A stretch of 64,000 nt of DNA from Vibrio fluvialis (GCF_900460245.1 NZ_UHIP01000001.1:1612001-1676000); one strand, 5' to 3'. Counted from the first letter of the stretch, positions 17,743 through 30,188 are shown. Notes: generated from the letters alone by a model not told the origin. Numbers and translations are program-made.

Positions 17743-18730
17743 AGCCTTCAAACAAGTAGGAAACATGTTCAATAACCTTGTTCCAAGAAGACAAAAATGG
17801 TTCGAACGGCTGTTCGGGAATAAATTTCTTCGCCGCCTGATTACCATGGAGATAGACAGCCTCTAGAGCCCATATGTGATGATCGGCGAAAATTGCCCAA
17901 GCATTTGCCCCATCTCGTAACCGCGCTAGACTCAGCACTGAAATGGATAGATAGCCCTCTATAAACGCTTTTGTTTTTGATAAGTCCAGACGAAACATGT
18001 ACCAACATGCTCTAGCAATCTCATAACCTACAGGCATTCTCTGCGCCAAATCCCAGTCGATGACTTCGCTGACCTGCCCATCTTTGCCAAAAAACAGGTT
18101 GTAATGATGAAAATCACCGTGAATCACTTGCTCTTCTGTCGTACAAACATAGTGGTGCCAACTATCTGGTCGATTTAAATAGTCATACTGCACCCTAATG
18201 CGTTCAATCGCCCAGCGATCAACATTATCAGGTGATTCCACTTCCAGAACCGACGCCAAAATACGTTGAAGCCTTTCACACCATTCTTTTCCGTTCCAAC
18301 ACAATTTCATTTTGGGGAAGTCAGTAACATTGATAGCTCGTAATGCGTGGTGTAAGCGAGCCAAATAGATCCCCGCTTCACGCGCATGAGTACAAGAGAG
18401 CTGGAAGCTTTCTAACATCTCTCCCTTAGCTTCAGGGAACAACGCATAAAAGTGCCCTTCCCAGCATACAAGATCACCATTCAGGTGAGTTTTAATCGGC
18501 TTAAGAACTTGTGGAAGCTCAGTACTCAACGTATTTAGTAAATGATGTTCTCGATTGAGAGCAGATTGCAGGTTGCGACGATAAGATTTGAGGTAGTAAC
18601 ACTTCTTACCATCGTCAATACGATAAACCTGATTGGTTGCCCCGACTAAGATTGGTGTAATTTCAACTGGAAAGTTAACCCTAGGCCAGTGCTTAAGCAC
18701 ACAGCTAAGTAAGCATTCTTTATTCGTCAC
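17741..18730 (-). CDS. Aminoglycoside phosphotransferase/choline-kinase-fold protein
   Basis: Kinase-like fold enzyme of unknown substrate. The catalytic loop HGDFHHYN and the metal-binding VIDWDLA are intact, and the N-terminal nucleotide-binding part has VGATNQVYRI and the lysine-bearing YYLKSYRR. The most likely start is the GTG at 18730, which overlaps the upstream acetyltransferase stop as GTGA and gives 329 residues; a further-upstream in-frame start would lie inside that gene. The pairing with an acetyltransferase suggests a shared small-molecule substrate, but a resistance role would be speculation. Confidence 0.8.
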   Translation of the reverse strand: MTNKECLLSCVLKHWPRVNFPVEITPILVGATNQVYRIDDGKKCYYLKSYRRNLQSALNREHHLLNTLSTELPQVLKPIKTHLNGDLVCWEGHFYALFPEAKGEMLESFQLSCTHAREAGIYLARLHHALRAINVTDFPKMKLCWNGKEWCERLQRILASVLEVESPDNVDRWAIERIRVQYDYLNRPDSWHHYVCTTEEQVIHGDFHHYNLFFGKDGQVSEVIDWDLAQRMPVGYEIARACWYMFRLDLSKTKAFIEGYLSISVLSLARLRDGANAWAIFADHHIWALEAVYLHGNQAAKKFIPEQPFEPFLSSWNKVIEHVSYLFEG

Positions 18731-19227
18731 TGTAATGGAATCTCCAATTGCCAATAACCGACAGAAAGCCAACGCTCAAATTTATATCCGACCTGACTGA
18801 ACTCGCCCACTTTGCGAAAGCCAAGGCTTTCATGCAGACCGATACTCGCCTCATTGGGTAAAGCGATAACGCCCAACACATTGCGGATCCCGAGGTCTTT
18901 GAGCTTGCTGAGCAACATCTGATAAATCGCTCGTCCCCACCCTTGCCCCTTGGCGTGTGGTGAAAGATAGATGGAAGGTTCGACGGTAAAGCGATAAGCG
19001 CTGCGGGCGTTCCATTGTCCGGCATAAGCGTATCCCACTACCGTACCTTCGTGTGCAACGACCAACCATGGCAATCCGGCCGCGCGAATTTTGTTCACCC
19101 TTTCGCCCATCTCACTCACGCTGATCGGCACTTCTTCAAAGGTAATTGTCGTCTGTTCGATGTAACGATTATAAATCTCGGTAATTGTTACGATATCAAC
19201 GTCCTGAATGTCGCGTATTTCCATCAC
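18727..19227 (-). CDS. GNAT family N-acetyltransferase (phosphinothricin/methionine-sulfone acetyltransferase-like)
   Basis: Transfers acetyl from acetyl-CoA to an amine. The 166-residue protein resembles the Pat/Bar/MnaT subgroup: EIYNRYIEQTTITFEE at the N-terminus, YRFTVEPSIYLSPHAKGQGWGR covering the acetyl-CoA pyrophosphate loop (QGWGRA), and ALPNEASIGLHESLGFRKVG near the C-terminus. It overlaps the kinase-fold gene downstream by a GTGA junction, forming a two-gene operon. Confidence 0.85.
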   Translation of the reverse strand: MMEIRDIQDVDIVTITEIYNRYIEQTTITFEEVPISVSEMGERVNKIRAAGLPWLVVAHEGTVVGYAYAGQWNARSAYRFTVEPSIYLSPHAKGQGWGRAIYQMLLSKLKDLGIRNVLGVIALPNEASIGLHESLGFRKVGEFSQVGYKFERWLSVGYWQLEIPLQ

Positions 19228-19320
19228 CTTTCCTTTGCTTTATCAGTGCAATCTGTTGACTACTTTTGCCAATCTAACGTAACCGTGCGCAAAGAGTAAA
19301 CGATACAGCGTTGAACTGAT

Positions 19321-19352
19321 AAAAAAATCCCCCGGCGATGCCGAGGGATTCA
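19321..19352 (-). terminator. Terminator of katG
   Basis: On the minus strand AATCCCTCGGC-atc-GCCGGGGGATT followed by TTTTT, 20 bp past the katG stop. Confidence 0.88.
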
Positions 19353-19370
19353 ATTGCAATGCTACCTGGG

Positions 19371-22328
<2,958 letters not shown>

Positions 22329-23801
22329 TCACACATTGTGATGCTGAAGCAACGGAACCTCTTTGGGAATAGCGATATTGACCGTCAAGGTCATGGTATC
22401 TGGTTGAATAAAGCTCAATGTATATCCTTGTTGACGACAGATATTACTGATGATCGATAACCCCAGACCAAAACGCTCATTGCTGGTTCGCGCCGCATCT
22501 ATCTGAAACAGGGGTAGCGTCAGCTTTGCAAGCTGCTCCTCGGTAATCGACTGCACCAACGCGTTACTGATGGATAATTGATAGTCATCATCCACTTCAC
22601 TCCAGCCCAGCGTCACGAGGCTTTCATGCGGGCTGTAATACAAGGCATTATCGATTAGGTTTTTTAAGATGGTTTCAATGCTGAAGCGATCGGCAGAGAA
22701 AAATTCGTCCGCACAACTGCTGGCTACCAGCCTCTGATCGATATCCGGATATTTGAACATCAAATCATGCTTCACCTGGCCAAATACGTTTTTGATCGAC
22801 AGCAGTTGCCATTCGGTGTTCATCGCAATCGAAGACGTTTTTTGCAACAACAACAGGTTCTCCACAATCGCTTTCATACGTTTAGCGATCGCCAGCATGT
22901 CATGCTGGTAGGTTTTACTGATGCGTTCATCCTGCGGATAGCGAATGTAGACCTCACTCAGCGTTATCATTTCTGCCAGAGGCGTTTTTAGCTCATGAGC
23001 AATATCTGCCGTAATACGTTTTTCATTGTTGATCAGCGTTCGGTTGCTGCGAATGTAACGATTAAGTTCCTTGCGGATCGGCTCGATCTCTTCCACCACT
23101 TGCTCAGGTAACTCCAGCTCTCCGGCCGCGGGCTGTTCGCTGCTGTGCAGTGTTTTCAAATCCTGATTGAGTTTTTCAAGTGGCTCCAGGCCACGGCGAA
23201 TCACATTCTTGGTAACATAACGCATCAGCATCATCGCCAGAATGAAGCTGCCGATCAGCAGCCCGTCAACCACCCAAACCAGCCTTTCCAAGCCAGTCGA
23301 GGATTCGTATATCGTCAGTGCAACCGGGAGAATTTCGTCATCACTGCTTTCAGGGACAAAATAGGACAGCGTCGCGCGGCCCATGTCACCATTGGGCATA
23401 ACGATATCTACGATGCGATCACGACCCAGCTGCACATCCGGTTTAAGCAGATCAACATGTGGATACTGAGCCAATGACTCTGAACGTTTGATTGTGGTTT
23501 CATCGCGCCACAGCTGGAAGAAATGCGGGTCGTCGCTTTCAGCATACTCTGGCATAAAACGTTCATCAGCCAAAAACTCAACGTGATGGTCAGCCACTCT
23601 TATCTGAGATTTCAGATAGTTGGCTTTGTTGAGCATCGCCTGATCAAATTGGTCTTCAACCCAATCGTCCAGCCCCAAGTCCACGGACAAAAAAACCATA
23701 AACAAGAAAGCCCCGAAAATCAGGGTGACGGAATTAATCAGGTTGCGTTCAATGGAAGCAAACTGATTCGCTTTTGACAGTGAGCCGAACAAAGATTTCA
23801 T
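22329..23801 (-). CDS. Membrane sensor histidine kinase
   Basis: Sensor of a two-component pair with the response regulator directly upstream. It has two membrane segments (about residues 25-45 and 175-195) flanking a periplasmic sensor of about 130 residues with no family I recognise. The HisKA box DIAHELKTPLAEM carries the phosphorylated histidine near residue 268, and the ATPase part has the N-box LKNLIDNALYYSP and G-box FGLGLSIISNI. The ATG at 23801 lies 15 bp after the regulator stop with GGTAG upstream. Signal unknown. Confidence 0.88.
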   Translation of the reverse strand: MKSLFGSLSKANQFASIERNLINSVTLIFGAFLFMVFLSVDLGLDDWVEDQFDQAMLNKANYLKSQIRVADHHVEFLADERFMPEYAESDDPHFFQLWRDETTIKRSESLAQYPHVDLLKPDVQLGRDRIVDIVMPNGDMGRATLSYFVPESSDDEILPVALTIYESSTGLERLVWVVDGLLIGSFILAMMLMRYVTKNVIRRGLEPLEKLNQDLKTLHSSEQPAAGELELPEQVVEEIEPIRKELNRYIRSNRTLINNEKRITADIAHELKTPLAEMITLSEVYIRYPQDERISKTYQHDMLAIAKRMKAIVENLLLLQKTSSIAMNTEWQLLSIKNVFGQVKHDLMFKYPDIDQRLVASSCADEFFSADRFSIETILKNLIDNALYYSPHESLVTLGWSEVDDDYQLSISNALVQSITEEQLAKLTLPLFQIDAARTSNERFGLGLSIISNICRQQGYTLSFIQPDTMTLTVNIAIPKEVPLLQHHNV

Positions 23802-23815
23802 CGCCACTTTCTACC

Positions 23816-24493
23816 TTAACTGCACTTTTGCGCCACATAGCCAAAGCCACGTTTGTTCTTCACTGGCAGATTGCCACCAGCATCACGCACCTTTTTACGA
23901 ATGGAGGAAAGGTGCGCTTCAATCGTGTTTTTGGCGACATAATCAAAATGCCCCACCACGGATTCACTGATCTGTTCCACGCTCATCACCCGGTTTGGTG
24001 CACTGAACAAGCACTGTACGATTTTGAATTCGTTCGGGGTAAGATCAATGACCTGTCCCTGATAAAGAAAGGTTTTATCCGCTAAATTGACACAGAATTC
24101 ATCGATGGACAGTGTCTGGTCCACCTGCTCAAGACTACCTCGACGCATGATTGTCAGAATACGGGCATGCAGCTCTTCAAATGAAAAAGGTTTGGTCAGG
24201 TAATCATCAGCGCCTTGCAGCAAGCCTTCCACCCGATCCTGAGTGTCGGTTTTGGCGGAAAGAATCAACACGCGAGTCTGTTTCTTCTGTTTGCGCAGTG
24301 CTTTGAGTATTTCCAGGCCACTTAAGCCGGGCAGCATTAAATCGAGAATGATGACATCGTACTGGTTGTTAAGCGCCATACTCAGCGCTTCCTGACCATC
24401 ACCCGTGTCATCAGTGGCAAACCCAAGATGGTTAAGACCCACAATCAAACTGCGGCGGAGCGTTTCGGAGTCTTCGATAATTAATAGTTTCAC
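23816..24493 (-). CDS. OmpR/PhoB-family response regulator
   Basis: DNA-binding regulator phosphorylated by the kinase encoded next to it. The receiver has acidic pair IIEDS, phospho-acceptor aspartate in VIILDLMLPG (near residue 51), threonine/serine switch LILSAK and lysine in LTKPF. The winged-helix domain includes LTPNEFKIVQCL and IEAHLSSIRKKV. The GTG at 24493 gives the canonical start VKLLIIEDS and 225 residues; the frame continues 22 codons upstream without homology. First gene of the pair. Confidence 0.9.
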   Translation of the reverse strand: MKLLIIEDSETLRRSLIVGLNHLGFATDDTGDGQEALSMALNNQYDVIILDLMLPGLSGLEILKALRKQKKQTRVLILSAKTDTQDRVEGLLQGADDYLTKPFSFEELHARILTIMRRGSLEQVDQTLSIDEFCVNLADKTFLYQGQVIDLTPNEFKIVQCLFSAPNRVMSVEQISESVVGHFDYVAKNTIEAHLSSIRKKVRDAGGNLPVKNKRGFGYVAQKCS

Positions 24494-24599
24494 GGCAGGT
24501 TCTGTTATCGCGGAGGAATAGCTCAAGCATACGTGAAAACGCCGACAATGTGGACCCAAACGCTATGCAGAACTGGTAGAAAGCCCTACTCACAAACAT

Positions 24600-24631
24600 A
24601 AAAAAACTCCCACCGAGGTGGGAGTTTTCAG
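24600..24631 (-). terminator. Terminator of the lysine/ornithine decarboxylase gene
   Basis: On the minus strand AAAACTCCCACC-tc-GGTGGGAGTTTT plus further T residues. Confidence 0.9.
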
Positions 24632-24638
24632 CAATTCA

Positions 24639-25838
24639 TTAGCCAATCATGCGTTCACTGTTTTCGGCCATTTCATTGAAAACGACAGTTTGCGCACGTT
24701 TGAAGAAGTTGAAGTCGGTTGCCGTCGCACTGGTGTAAGCCCCCATCATGCGGCCGATAATCAAATCACCGTTATCCAGTTTTGGCAGCAGAATGTTTTC
24801 TGCAATCACGTCAATACTGTCACAAGTCGGGCCAGCCAGCACACTTGGTGCGTACTCGCCTTCTTGCTTCAGCGTCACCAATGGGTATTGTGCGTCGTCA
24901 AAAATCAAACCGCTGAACGAACCGTAAACACCGTCATCCAAGTAGTACCAAGTCTGACCATCGCGCTCAGCTTGACCCATTACCGACGCCACGCTCATCA
25001 TAGATTGCGCGACAATAAAACGACCAGGTTCAGCAATCACCTGAACGGTTTCAGGTAGCTCTGCCAGTGCTTCGTTGATCGGCACGCAGAACTGATCAAT
25101 CGGCATCACTTGTTTGGTGTAGTTCACAGGGAAACCACCACCGATGTCCAGCGTGCTCAGGGCAGGCAAACCACGTTCTACCACTTGTTTCATCACTTCT
25201 TTACACGTGTGGATCGCTTCCACGTATTTTTGTGGATTGGTGGTCTGAGAACCAACGTGGAATGACAAGCCTTTGATACGAATGTTCCACTCTTTTGCCA
25301 TTTCAATGATGGTCAGTGCTTGTTCTGCTGAACAGCCGAATTTTTTCGACAAGTCAGCAAACGCTTCAGAGTTTCGAAAGCTCAGGCGAACCAGAAGCTC
25401 TACATCATCGCGGTAAGCTTTGAACTTCGCCAGTTCGTTCAGGTTGTCGACCACAAACACGTTGCAACCGTAAGCAAGAGCGTCACGGATGTCGGCATCA
25501 CGTTTGATTGGGTGAGTATGAATCGTACGTTCTGCAGGTACACCTTCCTGAGCAACCAGTTCAACTTCGCCGGTTGTCGCCAAGTCAAAGCTTGCGCCTT
25601 CTTGCAGCAACGTTCTTACCACCACCGGATGTGGCAGTGGTTTCAGTGCAAAGTGCAAAGTGACGTTTGGCAGTGCCGCGCTCAATGCACGGTATTGCTG
25701 ACGGATGATGTCACAGTCAAGCATCAGTAATGGCGCACCAAACTGTTCGACCGATGATTCGATCAAATGAATTTCGTCAGCAGAAAGCGCTTGAGAAGTG
25801 AAAGATTGAAAATTCAGAACTGAACGAGCAGTCGCCAT
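24639..25838 (-). CDS. PLP-dependent lysine/ornithine decarboxylase (group IV, LODC)
   Basis: Makes putrescine or cadaverine from ornithine or lysine. It is an alanine-racemase-fold decarboxylase like eukaryotic ODC: the PLP lysine is Lys66 in HFALKPLPHP, the glycine-rich phosphate loop is DIGGGFPVNY, and the active-site cysteine contributed across the dimer lies in GPTCDSID. 399 residues fits the bifunctional Vibrio vulnificus L/ODC. It starts with ATG at 25838 after GGAGGT. A perfect 10-bp inverted repeat sits in its leader. Confidence 0.9.
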   Translation of the reverse strand: MATARSVLNFQSFTSQALSADEIHLIESSVEQFGAPLLMLDCDIIRQQYRALSAALPNVTLHFALKPLPHPVVVRTLLQEGASFDLATTGEVELVAQEGVPAERTIHTHPIKRDADIRDALAYGCNVFVVDNLNELAKFKAYRDDVELLVRLSFRNSEAFADLSKKFGCSAEQALTIIEMAKEWNIRIKGLSFHVGSQTTNPQKYVEAIHTCKEVMKQVVERGLPALSTLDIGGGFPVNYTKQVMPIDQFCVPINEALAELPETVQVIAEPGRFIVAQSMMSVASVMGQAERDGQTWYYLDDGVYGSFSGLIFDDAQYPLVTLKQEGEYAPSVLAGPTCDSIDVIAENILLPKLDNGDLIIGRMMGAYTSATATDFNFFKRAQTVVFNEMAENSERMIG

Positions 25839-25860
25839 GGCAAACCTCCAAAATAATGAG

Positions 25861-25890
25861 CACTTTTCATATGCGTTGTGATGAAAAGTG
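25861..25890. promoter_or_regulatory. Perfect hairpin in the leader of the lysine/ornithine decarboxylase gene
   Basis: CACTTTTCAT-(10 bp)-ATGAAAAGTG, 22 bp before the start codon on the minus strand. In RNA it would form a 10-bp stem just upstream of the ribosome binding site; it could equally be a DNA operator. The rest of the 411-bp gap to 26249 shows no gene I can support. Confidence 0.5.
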
Positions 25891-26249
25891 GAGCGTCAAT
25901 AAAAGCGCGGTTGCGCTGTCAAAGTCACTCTTGGATAGTTGCTCTATCGCCTTGCCACAAAACCAGCTGTGATGTACTCGGATTGGCTATCATCAAGAAG
26001 CGAGGCGATAGTAAGGTCATAAGTTGGTCAGCGCAATAAAAAATTCGGTGTTTAAAACTAAAACTTTTTTGTGGTAAAGATTGCATTATGTAATGGTTTT
26101 TCTGGGTCCCGAAACACGGTTGATCTCCTTGTCGGCAAAGGAAAATCTGGCCCGATTTCGATGAGTTTTTCAACCAAGATAGACGATCATTTTTCAACGG
26201 AGTAAAGTGAACATTGCACTCACACTCAATAATCACAAAGAGGCATTCT

Positions 26250-26573
26250 ATGTTAATGACTTTTCGCTGCAAGGCGTCGGCAAACGTCACCATGTTTGGC
26301 AGCATCGGCCTGCAAATGTTGACGATGATGGGTCACAGTGAAACCGTCCCAGGAGCCATTCTCGCCAAGGATGTGCCAGAGGCACTTCGTTTGTTGCAAG
26401 CTGCGATAGAGCTCGAAAAGAAGAAGGCCCAGCCTGAAACGGATGATGATGAAGACAATGAGTCCGCGATTGAACTGCCGGTCAGCATTGCGAATCGCGC
26501 TTTACCACTGATTGCGCTGCTTAAGGCAGCAACGCAGGAAGAGTGCGATGTGATGTGGGAAGAAGGATACTGA
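26250..26573 (+). CDS. DUF1840 family protein
   Basis: Small soluble protein of unknown function, 107 residues. The N-terminus MLMTFRCKASANVTMFG and the following MLTMMGHSETVPGAILAKDVPEAL are characteristic of DUF1840. A charged linker (PETDDDEDNES) separates two helical parts. The ATG at 26250 follows AGAGG; upstream in-frame starts would add unrelated residues. Confidence 0.82.
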   Translation: MLMTFRCKASANVTMFGSIGLQMLTMMGHSETVPGAILAKDVPEALRLLQAAIELEKKKAQPETDDDEDNESAIELPVSIANRALPLIALLKAATQEECDVMWEEGY

Positions 26574-26608
26574 TTTTCTTCCTCAGCTTGTCACAATCAC
26601 TAAGATCA

Positions 26609-26637
26609 AAAAGCCCCGCAATGGCGGGGCTTAGTTT
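26609..26637. terminator. Terminator between the DUF1840 gene and mscS
   Basis: AAGCCCCGC-aatg-GCGGGGCTT, perfect 9-bp stem between convergent genes. Confidence 0.85.
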
Positions 26638-27473
26638 TATTTGATGAGCTCTTGCGGCGCCATTGTAATGTGCAGGTCGCGCTGCGGGAATGGAATCGAC
26701 AAACCCGCCTCTTCAATTTTGCCTTTAAGCTGGCGTTGAATGCTCCAGTATGTTTCCCAGTATTTGTCTGTCGGACACCAGGCGCGCAGTTGCAGATTCA
26801 CCGAGCTGTCTGCCAGCATCTGTACCATCACCTGAGGCTGCGGATCGCGCATGATTGCTTCGTGACTCAGAGCCAACTCTTTCAGAACCTCTAACCCCAC
26901 ATCAACCGAATCTTTGTATGAAATACCCACCGTGACTTCCATACGACGACGATTGTTGCGGCTGAAATTTTTGATGGTCGCGCCCCAAACGGTGCGGTTT
27001 GGGCTGGAAATATACAGACCATCTGATGTTTCAAACACCGAAGTGAACAAGCCAATGTCTCTCACGCTGCCGGTATAACCCGCAAACTCGACAAACTCAC
27101 CTTTTTTAATCGGTTTTAAGAACAGGATCATGATACCTGCGGCAATGTTGCTCAGCGTATCTTTCAATGCCAGACCAATAGCCAGACCAGCGGCACCGAC
27201 CAGAGCAACTAAGCTCGCTGTATTCACGCCAAACAGATCAAGAATGATCACCAGCGCCAGCAAGTAAACAGAATAAGAAGCGATTTTCGATAGCAAACGC
27301 GCCACGATTTCATCACTGCTACCGACTTTCATCACGCCTTTAAAAACGGCTTTGCGAACAAGTTTCGAGATAATTGACGCAGCCACGAGAATAAGAATGG
27401 TCAGTAGCGTATTTTTCGCTACGTCCAACAGGAATGCCTGATGCGTGTTATAGAAGTCGACTAATGAATCCAT
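26637..27473 (-). CDS. mscS: Small-conductance mechanosensitive channel MscS
   Basis: Inner-membrane tension-gated channel that vents solutes on hypo-osmotic shock. It has three membrane segments in the first 130 residues; the pore helix region LVGAAGLAIGLALKDTLSNIAAGIMIL is Gly/Ala-rich as in E. coli MscS, followed by the beta domain GEFVEFAGYTGSV and the C-terminal IPFPQRDLHI. 278 residues, near the E. coli length of 286. Lies 54 bp after the antiporter gene, probably in one transcript. Confidence 0.93.
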   Translation of the reverse strand: MDSLVDFYNTHQAFLLDVAKNTLLTILILVAASIISKLVRKAVFKGVMKVGSSDEIVARLLSKIASYSVYLLALVIILDLFGVNTASLVALVGAAGLAIGLALKDTLSNIAAGIMILFLKPIKKGEFVEFAGYTGSVRDIGLFTSVFETSDGLYISSPNRTVWGATIKNFSRNNRRRMEVTVGISYKDSVDVGLEVLKELALSHEAIMRDPQPQVMVQMLADSSVNLQLRAWCPTDKYWETYWSIQRQLKGKIEEAGLSIPFPQRDLHITMAPQELIK

Positions 27474-27527
27474 GAATATCTCCGCAATGGTTATATGGAT
27501 GGGTTTAAAGGCTAAGAAGGTGGGTGA

Positions 27528-28499
27528 CTAACCTACACTTCCCTGAATCAAATACAGGTTATAACTCAGATAACACAAAACAAAAACCGCACCTTCAACA
27601 CGGGTTATGGTTTTGGCCTTGCCAAATTTCAGTGCCATGATGAGCAGCAATGCAGTGATAAACAGCATTGCGGTCCAGTCGCGCCAGAAAATTTCAGCGC
27701 CGATGTTGTTGATGGGCTCGATGACTCCGGCAATACCTACCACCGCCAATGAGTTAAACATGTTTGAGCCGACCACGTTGCCAACCGCAATGTCATGTTC
27801 CCCTTTGCGCGCTGCCGTAATGGATGCCGCAAGTTCCGGTAAAGACGTACCAAGTGCAACGATGGTCAGACCGATCAGCAGATCACTGACACCCAGTTGC
27901 TGGGCTATCGTGACCGCACCCCAAACCAGAATGCGGGAACTGACAACCAGCAGCAGCAAACCGGCTGCCAGCCAGAACATAGCCTTACCTTTTGAGAGCT
28001 CAGGACGCTGCATTTCTTGTTCAAATTCAGTCTGCAGAGAATCACGTTTGGCTTTGAGAGCACTCCAGATGGACCAACCGATGATCGTCAGAAAACCCAC
28101 CAGCAGCACCCATGCTTCTGCCGAACTGATATCGTGATTCCAAAGCATGCCACCAAGCACCAAGGTGATGATCAGCAAAATAGGCAGTTCTTTGCGGATA
28201 ATATTGGAGTGAACGGCAATCGGAGCAATGAGCGCGGTGACACCCAGGATCAGGCTGATATTAACGATGTTGGAGCCCAGCGCATTACCCAGCGCCAACG
28301 CAGGGTTACCATCCAGCGCGGCCATTGCAGAGACGACCATTTCAGGCGCCGAAGTGCCAAAACCCACCACCAGCATACCAATCAGTAAAGGCGGCATGCC
28401 TGCGTAGTTTGCACTCGCCGCAGCCCCTTCAACAAATTTATCTGCACTCCAGACCAAAAGGCCAAATCCGGCAATAATTGCCACAATCGCTAACAACAT
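27528..28499 (-). CDS. yrbG: Calcium/sodium antiporter family protein (YrbG)
   Basis: Member of the CaCA cation exchanger family with ten or so membrane helices. The two inverted alpha-repeats are visible as VGFGTSAPEM ... GNALGSNIVN and VALGTSLPEL ... GNVVGSNMFN, the ion-binding signature. The ATG at 28499 gives 323 residues and a membrane helix at once, as in YrbG; the open frame runs 38 codons further upstream with a polar stretch unlikely to be translated. Confidence 0.9.
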   Translation of the reverse strand: MLLAIVAIIAGFGLLVWSADKFVEGAAASANYAGMPPLLIGMLVVGFGTSAPEMVVSAMAALDGNPALALGNALGSNIVNISLILGVTALIAPIAVHSNIIRKELPILLIITLVLGGMLWNHDISSAEAWVLLVGFLTIIGWSIWSALKAKRDSLQTEFEQEMQRPELSKGKAMFWLAAGLLLLVVSSRILVWGAVTIAQQLGVSDLLIGLTIVALGTSLPELAASITAARKGEHDIAVGNVVGSNMFNSLAVVGIAGVIEPINNIGAEIFWRDWTAMLFITALLLIMALKFGKAKTITRVEGAVFVLCYLSYNLYLIQGSVG

Positions 28500-29130
28500 A
28501 GCTCGTTTCCCACTTTCAAACACGCTTAAAAAGGAGTCGCAACCTGGCGGCGCTACAAAAAGCTGTTGTGTCTGTTGGTCAGTGTTACCAGAAACAAAGA
28601 TGTGTTGGTGCATTCAGTATAACGTTCAATTCTCACAGTGGTTGTGCAAGGTAATATTTTACTCAACATGGATTACATCAGAACGTTTGCGCTGAGACTT
28701 TCAGCAAGTGATGGAATAGCTGATCATAAAACTCCGAATATCGACAGGCAAATTTACGTAAGCAAAGCAGCGGGACCTGTCGTTACCCCTACCTTGCTTA
28801 AGTCTTGCCAGAACATCAGGAACGTGAATACCACAAGCATGAGGCTTGGAGACTGTTGATATTCACTCTTCAATGAATTGAAGAAGGCTACTCCCTTAAA
28901 CGCGCGCATTTAACTACGTCATTCCTGACAATGCAAGCGATTGTTTATTGGTCAATGATTCATCGGAGTAAATAAGCACCAGAATGAATATTTCTCTGAC
29001 ACCAAAAACAACGCTGATATTTGCCGGAATTCACTTCTGGGACTGCTGCTTCGCGCCATTCAGACTCTGCGAATATAGGGTCCAGAAATAAACAGAGGCC
29101 GCAGATACGGCCTCTTGTAAATTGTAACAA
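28500..29130. other. 630-bp intergenic region
   Basis: Apart from the terminator at 29092-29117 I see nothing here. A 73-codon plus-strand frame (28638-28859) has no ribosome binding site and no recognisable motif. Confidence 0.5.
29092..29117 (-). terminator. Terminator of the EF-hand gene
   Basis: On the minus strand AGAGGCCG-tatctg-CGGCCTCT followed by GTTTATTT. Confidence 0.82.
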
Positions 29131-29490
29131 TCATTGTTGCGGTTTGGCGTATCTCATGCTGCCACGATGAGCGAGAAATTCTTGTTCATCGATTAAGCCA
29201 TTGCCATCAGCATCGATCTGCTCAAACATGCCATCGCTATTTGCGGCATTTTTCATCATGCGACCATCCGCGGCACGCTCCGCTTGTCTGGCTTGTTGAA
29301 ATGCCACAAACTCTTGCTGAGTAATTGCACCGTCGTGATCGACATCGATCTCAGTAAAGGTCGGCATCTGCGTGGGCCCCATTCCGCCATTGCCTTTCCC
29401 CACACCATTCCCAGTGGCGTTTCCTGCAGCATAAGCGGGCAGAGACACGACAAAACATCCGATCAATAGCCATGAAGCTTTACGAATCAT
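29131..29490 (-). CDS. Exported EF-hand calcium-binding protein
   Basis: Small periplasmic protein, 119 residues, with a signal peptide (cleavage near PAYAA), a Gly/Asn-rich linker, and two EF-hand loops: DVDHDGAITQQEF and DADGNGLIDEQEF, each with the full set of acidic ligands. Start at 29490 is supported by a strong GGAAGGAGGG just upstream. Probably binds calcium in the periplasm as buffer or sensor; no partner is evident nearby. Confidence 0.85.
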   Translation of the reverse strand: MIRKASWLLIGCFVVSLPAYAAGNATGNGVGKGNGGMGPTQMPTFTEIDVDHDGAITQQEFVAFQQARQAERAADGRMMKNAANSDGMFEQIDADGNGLIDEQEFLAHRGSMRYAKPQQ

Positions 29491-29617
29491 ACATCCCTCC
29501 TTCCCTGTAAACACAACTCAGAGTGTAGACCTCGATAACCATAAATTTTGTGAGGTTGTTTACAGATAGAGTAATGACGACTTTTTCACTCATGAGACAG
29601 GCCGAATTGATTGCACC

Positions 29618-30034
29618 TCAGCTTTCTCCACCTCCGTGTTCCACATAACGCGCAAAGCTAGCCAGAATGGCTTGCCAACCCTCTCGTTGTTGCTCGATTG
29701 AATGCGTCGTCTCCGCATCAAAGGTGACACGCACCAGCACGCCATCAATATGGACAGTAAAGGTGACTTCTGCTTTCCTATCTCCGAATTCATAGACAAT
29801 AAGAGATTCCGGTTCGACATGGGTATAGACACCAGCAAAATCAAATCCCATGCTGCCATCTTTCGCTTCCATTCGAGAGCAGAATTCTCCACCGACTTGT
29901 AAATCCACGGTCGCCTTGGTGGTGTGCCAATCATCAGACGCCGCATTCCAATGCACAATATCTTCCGGTGTTGTATAGGCATGCCACACCCGAGCAAGCG
30001 GGGCGGCGACTTTCTGTTCCACGGTGATTTTCAT
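29618..30034 (-). CDS. SRPBCC / AHSA1-like domain protein
   Basis: Soluble 138-residue protein of the START-like hydrophobic-pocket superfamily. VAAPLARVWHAYTTPEDIVHWN at the N-terminus, the glycine-rich LQVGGEFCSRMEAKDG turn and the C-terminal helix GWQAILASFARYVE are typical of the activator-of-Hsp90-like (AHSA1/YndB) group. Ligand and function unknown. Single gene. Confidence 0.8.
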   Translation of the reverse strand: MKITVEQKVAAPLARVWHAYTTPEDIVHWNAASDDWHTTKATVDLQVGGEFCSRMEAKDGSMGFDFAGVYTHVEPESLIVYEFGDRKAEVTFTVHIDGVLVRVTFDAETTHSIEQQREGWQAILASFARYVEHGGGES

Positions 30035-30188
30035 CTTTTATCCTTTTGCCACTGACTGTGTGAGCGAATCGCCTATAAACCATAGTTAAAATTAACGAAG
30101 TTACCAATCAGCGGCATTCAGGATAAATAAGCATCGCTATGAGTGTGAAGCGCATTTATGGCTCATATACATTGCCTGACAGGAAGCA

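Noticed and set aside
25925..26305. Minus-strand 126-codon frame upstream of the decarboxylase
   Set aside because: Overlaps the DUF1840 gene in antisense and has no coding features.
28638..28859. 73-codon plus-strand frame in the gap before the EF-hand gene
   Set aside because: No ribosome binding site or motif; kept as intergenic.
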